The translations under genes and the position numbers were made by a program. Shown here in pieces: positions 5,897-9,045 of a DNA stretch of 9,045 nt. Numbering within the stretch: the stretch's first letter is position 1; each line of letters opens with the position of its first letter. Below the pieces are notes generated by a model that worked only from the letters and a program-made list of their open reading frames with translations, had not been told where the DNA came from and made no database searches. This DNA comes from Acidimicrobiaceae bacterium (lineage in GTDB: Bacteria > Actinomycetota > Acidimicrobiia > Acidimicrobiales > Acidimicrobiaceae). The stretch spans positions 1-9,045 of the forward strand of contig JABEUP010000204.1 of NCBI GenBank assembly GCA_013044365.1, in the 5' to 3' direction.

Positions 5897-6496
5897 TTAA
5901 AGAGTTCCCTTTGTTGAGGGAACCGAATCACCTTCTACCGTGATCGCATCCTTAAGAGTTCTGGCAAAACACTTGAAAATAGCTTCGACAATGTGGTGGA
6001 AGTTCCTACCTCGCACGACATCGATGTGTGCACTGATCCCGGCGGCAGCTACAAACGCTCTAAAAAACTCTTCAGCAAGCTGCGGATCGAATCCAGGCGT
6101 ACCGAGAAGATTCCCGTCACCCAGTTCACCGTGAAACTCAAGGAACGATCTGCCCGAAAGATCCAGTGCAACCGACACCAGCGCCTCGTCCAAAGGCAGA
6201 GAAAGTGATGCAAACCGCCTTATACCAACTTTTTGGCCGATAGCCTTTGCGAAAGCCTGACCAAGCACAATTCCCGTGTCTTCGACCGAGTGGTGAGCAT
6301 CAACAGACAGATCACCCTCAACCTTCACCGTCAAATCCGAATGTGAATGCTTGGATAACTGAGCCAACATGTGATCAAAAAAAGGAAGACCGGTTGAAAT
6401 CGACTGACCACCCGATCCATCTAAATTCCAGGTGACGTATATCTTGGTTTCTGCGGTGACTCGTTCTAAAACAGCACTTCTATTTCCTTGGGACAA
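5897..6496 (-). CDS. hisB: Imidazoleglycerol-phosphate dehydratase
   Basis: The product is 199 aa, the IGPD-only form without the phosphatase domain fused in enterobacteria, so histidinol phosphate must be hydrolysed by a separate enzyme. It dehydrates imidazole glycerol phosphate to imidazole acetol phosphate. Motifs are LDGSGG (25-30), GLPFFDHML (36-44), DAHHSVEDTG (66-75), PLDEAL (101-106), EEFFRAF (142-148), FHHIVEAIFK (166-175) and STKG (194-197). The two HHxxE motifs (H68/H69/E72 and H167/H168/E171) and H42 are the manganese ligands of the family. The start is TTG at 6496: AAGGAG lies five bases upstream, an in-frame TAA lies within 12 bases upstream, and the first Met is residue 43. 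A single base separates it from the hisC stop, and its ribosome site lies within the end of hisC. Confidence 0.97.
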   Translation of the reverse strand: MSQGNRSAVLERVTAETKIYVTWNLDGSGGQSISTGLPFFDHMLAQLSKHSHSDLTVKVEGDLSVDAHHSVEDTGIVLGQAFAKAIGQKVGIRRFASLSLPLDEALVSVALDLSGRSFLEFHGELGDGNLLGTPGFDPQLAEEFFRAFVAAAGISAHIDVVRGRNFHHIVEAIFKCFARTLKDAITVEGDSVPSTKGTL

Positions 6497-6497
6497 C

Positions 6498-7565
6498 CTA
6501 ACTCCTTAGCTCGACTAGGGCCTCAGACAATGCGTAAAGAAATCTATCATTTTCTATTCCGGTACCCACTGTTACTCTAAGACAATCGGCCAGCCGAGGC
6601 CATCCGGAGCAGTTTCTGACCAGAACAGACCGGTCTACCAGCTTTTTCCAAAGTTCATCACCCTTGCCTGATGGTGCGCGGAAAAGTATGAAATTTGCCG
6701 ATGATTTCCAGTAAAAAACGTCCAAGGAGTCGAAACCTGCCTCGATTTGATCGCGACCGGCCAAAATCAGATCAAGTGTGAGCTGCATATCATTAAGCCT
6801 GCTAAGAGCCAGCACACCCGCCGCCTGTTTGATTGCATCTAGGTGATACGGAAGACAGGCAGCCCACAGATTGCTGATTATCTCCTTTGGGCCGATGAGA
6901 TATCCCAAACGCAGCCCCGCCAGGGACCATACTTTCGAAAACGTCTTGGATACCACAATATTGGAATGCGCTGTTGCAAGCTCTAGGGCGCGAAATGAAG
7001 CAAACTGCCCATAGGCCTCGTCGATTACAATCATTGGATTAGTATCCTGAGCAAGTTTGGAAATGATCTTTGGATCCTCATCCAGGCCCGTCGGGTTGTT
7101 GGGAGAGCAGAAAAAGACAATATCCGGACGGTGCTTAGAATTCGCCTCAAGTACCGCGGCCATCTCCAGTTGAAAATCCGTGTTTCTTTCAACTTCAACA
7201 AGTTCAGTAGAGGTCACCTTTGCAACCTGGCTGTACATCGCATAGGTGGGTTCAAAAGTCATAGCCTTGCGTCCGGGACCACCGTAGGCTAAAAGCAGGG
7301 TTGAAATAACTTCATTTGAACCATTGGCAATGAAGATCTCATCAGAATCCACCTGGTGAAATTCTGCAAGAGCGTTTCGCAAACGATCCGCAGTCCGGTC
7401 CGGATATCTGTTCAATGACAAATCAGCGATCGCACCTTGCAGATCGAAAATGAATTCCGGAGAGGGGTTAACGGGTGACTCATTGGTATTCAGTCGTACC
7501 TCTACATCGATCTGAGGCGAGTGATAACCACCAAATACAGCCAGATCCCTACGCACGCTGGGCAT
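6498..7565 (-). CDS. hisC: Histidinol-phosphate aminotransferase
   Basis: The product is 355 aa, a PLP-dependent fold type I aminotransferase converting imidazole acetol phosphate and glutamate to histidinol phosphate. Motifs are LNTNESP (25-31), IANGSNEVI (79-87), CSPNNPTG (153-160), VIDEAYGQF (180-188), SKTFSKVWSLAGLRLGY (206-222) and CLRVTVGT (328-335). K211 is the expected Schiff-base lysine, D182 contacts the pyridine nitrogen, and R219 and R330 match phosphate and carboxylate-binding positions of the family. The start is ATG at 7565, with AGGAG five bases upstream inside the hisD end; the gene overlaps hisD by 17 bases. Actinobacterial HisC paralogues can act on aromatic amino acids, but the his operon context favours histidinol phosphate. 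Confidence 0.96.
   Translation of the reverse strand: MPSVRRDLAVFGGYHSPQIDVEVRLNTNESPVNPSPEFIFDLQGAIADLSLNRYPDRTADRLRNALAEFHQVDSDEIFIANGSNEVISTLLLAYGGPGRKAMTFEPTYAMYSQVAKVTSTELVEVERNTDFQLEMAAVLEANSKHRPDIVFFCSPNNPTGLDEDPKIISKLAQDTNPMIVIDEAYGQFASFRALELATAHSNIVVSKTFSKVWSLAGLRLGYLIGPKEIISNLWAACLPYHLDAIKQAAGVLALSRLNDMQLTLDLILAGRDQIEAGFDSLDVFYWKSSANFILFRAPSGKGDELWKKLVDRSVLVRNCSGWPRLADCLRVTVGTGIENDRFLYALSEALVELRS
6502..6507 (-). promoter_or_regulatory. Ribosome binding site supporting hisB TTG start
   Basis: The minus strand reads AAGGAG five bases before the TTG at 6496, within the last codons of hisC. Sequence and spacing are close to ideal, which makes the TTG call strong. Confidence 0.8.
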
Positions 7566-8850
7566 TCGATCTCCTAATATTCACGCTCATTTCGTGAGCG
7601 GTTAAGCCCTCGGCTTTAGAAATTGCCCCAACATGGGGAGCAAGGATGTCGATCGCCTCCTGTGTCGCCTCCACATAATGCACATGTTTTACGAAATCTC
7701 CGACTCTCAAGGCCGACGCAAAGCGGGCTGATCCATAGGTAGGCAACACATGGCTGGGCCCCGCCACATAATCACCAAGACTTGCCGGCGAGTATCGGCC
7801 GAGGAAAACCGCTCCCGCATTTCTAACCATCGTTGAAAGTTCGCCAGCAAAATCGCAAAGAATCTCCAGATGCTCCGGGGCAATCGCGTTAGCCACCTCT
7901 ATGGCTTGGATCTTATCCCGTACAAGAACCGCATACCCGCCTTCTGACAATGTCGCCTCGATTTCGGCTCTTCGCGGAGAAGCCTTCACAATGCCATCCA
8001 CATTTGCAATGACCTCATCGACCACATCTTCATCCCAGGATATTAACCACGCCAACCCGTCTGGTCCATGTTCGGCCTGAACCACCACATCCACTGCCGC
8101 CCAGTTCGTGGGAGTGGTGGAATCAGCAATCACGACGACTTCTGACGGTCCGGCAAAAGATGATGGTACCCCAACGTCCTGGGCAACTTCACGCTTCGCC
8201 ACCGAAACATAAATATTACCCGGCCCGACAATTACATCCACTTTAGGGATGCTTTCGGTGCCATAAGCCATTGCAGCGATAGCCTGAGCCCCGCCCACGC
8301 AGTAAAGATGGTTCACGCCGGCAATGTATGCCGCCGCCAGTGTGGCATCGTCCACCTTCCCGTTAACGCCGGGGGGCACGCATAAAACTACCGTCTTTAC
8401 TCCAGCCACTTTGGCTGGAATTGCCGTCATCAACACAGAGGAAGGATAGCGGGCTTTCCCACCCGGAACGTAACACCCGGCGACATCCACCGGAACTGTC
8501 TTCTGGCTAACCCGCAATCCATTGGAGATGTAGGTTATGTCGGGCGCCAACTCAAGTTGGTGGTATTCGGTTATAGCTTTAGCCGCCACCTCAAGGGCAT
8601 TGCGTAAATCCGTGGAAATTCTATTAAATGCAAACTCTAGGTCCTCATTGCCCACCACCACGGACTCGATACGTACTTTGTCAAATTCAGCAGTCAGCTC
8701 CAATAGAGCCTGGTCGCCACCATGTCGCACCCGAGCTATTATCCCCCGTACGGCATCGACGGGGAGTTCTTTAGTTATCTTGGGCCTGGGAAGTAAGCTG
8801 AGGTAGTCGTCAGAACTTGCGCGGAGATCGAGTTTTTTTAACATACACAC
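7549..8850 (-). CDS. hisD: Histidinol dehydrogenase
   Basis: The product is 433 aa from GTG at 8850, or 431 aa from ATG at 8844; an in-frame TGA directly precedes the GTG, so the start is one of these. The ATG gives MLKKLDLR and looks likelier. The enzyme oxidises histidinol to histidine in two NAD-dependent steps and needs zinc. Counted from the GTG, the zinc ligands are Q258, H261 (QAEHGPD), D360 (LGDYVAGP) and H419 (TAHE), and the catalytic pair is E326-H327 (APEH). Other motifs are VAGCYVPGGKARYPSS (123-138), CVGGAQAIAAMAYGT (184-198) and DVIVGPGNIYV (205-215). It is the first his gene in the cluster. No strong Shine-Dalgarno sequence lies at normal spacing; GTGAG is just upstream of the ATG and GGAGG is 30 bases from it. 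See the leader hairpin entry. Confidence 0.97.
   Translation of the reverse strand: MCMLKKLDLRASSDDYLSLLPRPKITKELPVDAVRGIIARVRHGGDQALLELTAEFDKVRIESVVVGNEDLEFAFNRISTDLRNALEVAAKAITEYHQLELAPDITYISNGLRVSQKTVPVDVAGCYVPGGKARYPSSVLMTAIPAKVAGVKTVVLCVPPGVNGKVDDATLAAAYIAGVNHLYCVGGAQAIAAMAYGTESIPKVDVIVGPGNIYVSVAKREVAQDVGVPSSFAGPSEVVVIADSTTPTNWAAVDVVVQAEHGPDGLAWLISWDEDVVDEVIANVDGIVKASPRRAEIEATLSEGGYAVLVRDKIQAIEVANAIAPEHLEILCDFAGELSTMVRNAGAVFLGRYSPASLGDYVAGPSHVLPTYGSARFASALRVGDFVKHVHYVEATQEAIDILAPHVGAISKAEGLTAHEMSVNIRRSNAQRA
7571..7575 (-). promoter_or_regulatory. Ribosome binding site of hisC
   Basis: The minus strand reads AGGAG five bases before the ATG at 7565, inside the 3' end of hisD. Confidence 0.75.
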
Positions 8851-8862
8851 TCACTTTAGTTT

Positions 8863-8887
8863 GACCAGCTAAATCCTCCAACTGGTC
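8863..8887 (-). promoter_or_regulatory. Hairpin in the hisD leader enclosing GGAGG
   Basis: On the minus strand GACCAG (8882-8887) pairs with CTGGTC (8863-8868), giving six Watson-Crick pairs. Four inner pairs including G-T wobbles can extend it, leaving a five-base loop. The sequence GGAGG (8875-8879) falls in the upper stem and loop. It is 30 bases from the hisD ATG, too far to serve it directly. A competing weaker hairpin, TTTAG (8869-8873) with CTAAA (8855-8859), would use the same 3' arm, so the two cannot form together. Confidence 0.45.
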
Positions 8888-8953
8888 GCTCGTAACTGTT
8901 TCGTTGACACTTGGGACATTGGGTATTTATCGCCCGTTCAAATATCCTCTTTT

Positions 8954-8959
8954 ATTCTA
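8954..8959 (-). promoter_or_regulatory. Possible -10 element upstream of hisD
   Basis: The minus strand reads TAGAAT, five of six matches to TATAAT. The nearest -35-like hexamer, TTGTCA (8980-8985), is 20 bases upstream, longer than the usual 16-18. Transcription from here would give a leader of roughly 100 bases containing the hairpin at 8863-8887. This is a weak prediction. Confidence 0.25.
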
Positions 8960-9045
8960 CGGCCGCCACCAAAACTACCTGACAATTGCCTCATTAGTAC
9001 ATTTGTGGGATGTGCTTGCCTTTGCGTAAAATTAGATACTTTAAC

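Larger units (their letters stand above)
8851..9045. other. Upstream region of hisD, no supported gene
   Basis: These 195 bases precede the first gene of the cluster and run to the window edge. On the minus strand a frame is open from the edge to a TGA at 8938 (35 codons) and another from 8951 to a TAA at 8856 encodes a CPKC-containing segment without any ATG, GTG or TTG. Neither is long enough to support a gene. No run of histidine codons and no T-box consensus (TGGNACC) is visible, though the leader may begin beyond the window. The region holds a hairpin and a possible -10 element, listed separately. Confidence 0.5.

Noticed and set aside
5707..5931. 74-codon minus-strand frame overlapping the hisB end
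   Set aside because: Starts inside hisB without a ribosome site, has no recognisable domain or membrane segment; kept only as a possibility in the gap finding.
5235..5943. Plus-strand frames of 128 and 116 codons opposite hisH and the gap
   Set aside because: The 128-codon frame is antisense to motif-bearing hisH codons; both are proline-rich with no motifs or ribosome sites.
8904..8929. Plus-strand TTGACA with a TATTTA hexamer, as a divergent promoter
   Set aside because: The spacing is 14 bases, too short, and no plus-strand gene is evident before the edge apart from an unsupported ATG at 9010.
8856..8951. Minus-strand frame before hisD encoding a zinc-ribbon-like CPKC segment
   Set aside because: Only 31 codons between stops, with no ATG, GTG or TTG in the frame and no homologous extension; most likely chance.
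8938..9045. Minus-strand frame open from the right edge to a TGA, as if the 3' end of an upstream gene
   Set aside because: 35 codons without a stop is common by chance, and the encoded sequence has no motif I recognise; the edge prevents a decision.
8851..9045. T-box riboswitch for the his operon
   Set aside because: I looked for TGGNACC and the GGTGGTACC variant on the minus strand; only a partial GGTGGCGGCC resemblance is present, and the upstream domain would be outside the window.

Overview
The window is one continuous amino-acid biosynthesis cluster read entirely from the minus strand (right to left): hisD, hisC, hisB, hisH, hisA, hisF, a divergent groES-like gene, hisI, trpE, a ygfZ-type gene and the first 62 codons of trpC, which runs off the left edge. 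Gene content and order (hisDCB–HA–FI followed by trpE and trpC; IGPD-only HisB; HisI without a fused HisE domain; a GroES-like protein of a type I remember from actinomycetes) point to an actinobacterium. The roughly balanced base composition suggests a lineage away from the high-GC actinomycetes, perhaps an uncultured Acidimicrobiia-like organism. That placement is inference from recalled family features; no search was run.

Layout. Positions 8851-9045 are the upstream region of hisD. No gene can be supported there. It holds a possible -10 element and a 10-bp hairpin whose loop region carries GGAGG. hisD (8850-7549) and hisC (7565-6498) overlap, and hisB (6496-5897) starts one base after hisC. 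A 258-base gap with no supported gene (5639-5896) then interrupts the otherwise tight operon. hisH (5638-5015), hisA (5014-4265) and hisF (4277-3510) abut or overlap. After 34 bases come the groES-like gene (3475-3149) and hisI (3152-2784), joined by an ATGA overlap, then trpE (2770-1250), ygfZ (1249-260, directly abutting) and trpC (185 to beyond base 1).

How the genes work together. HisI opens the PRFAR precursor ring, HisA isomerises ProFAR to PRFAR, HisH and HisF convert PRFAR to imidazole glycerol phosphate plus AICAR, HisB dehydrates it, HisC transaminates, and HisD makes the two final oxidations to histidine. hisG, hisE and a histidinol-phosphate phosphatase are needed but are not in this window. 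TrpE makes anthranilate with a TrpG subunit not seen here, and TrpC makes indole-3-glycerol phosphate. HisA has some residues of the actinobacterial bifunctional PriA type, which would link the two pathways enzymatically. YgfZ (Fe–S protein maintenance) and the GroES-like protein are the two members that are not pathway enzymes.

No mobile element, CRISPR array, tRNA or rRNA was recognised. Most of the window is ordinary metabolism. The points worth a second look are the GroES-like protein lacking a roof hairpin, the TTG start codons of four consecutive genes, the hisB–hisH gap, the hisD leader, the mixed HisA/PriA signature, and ygfZ between trpE and trpC.
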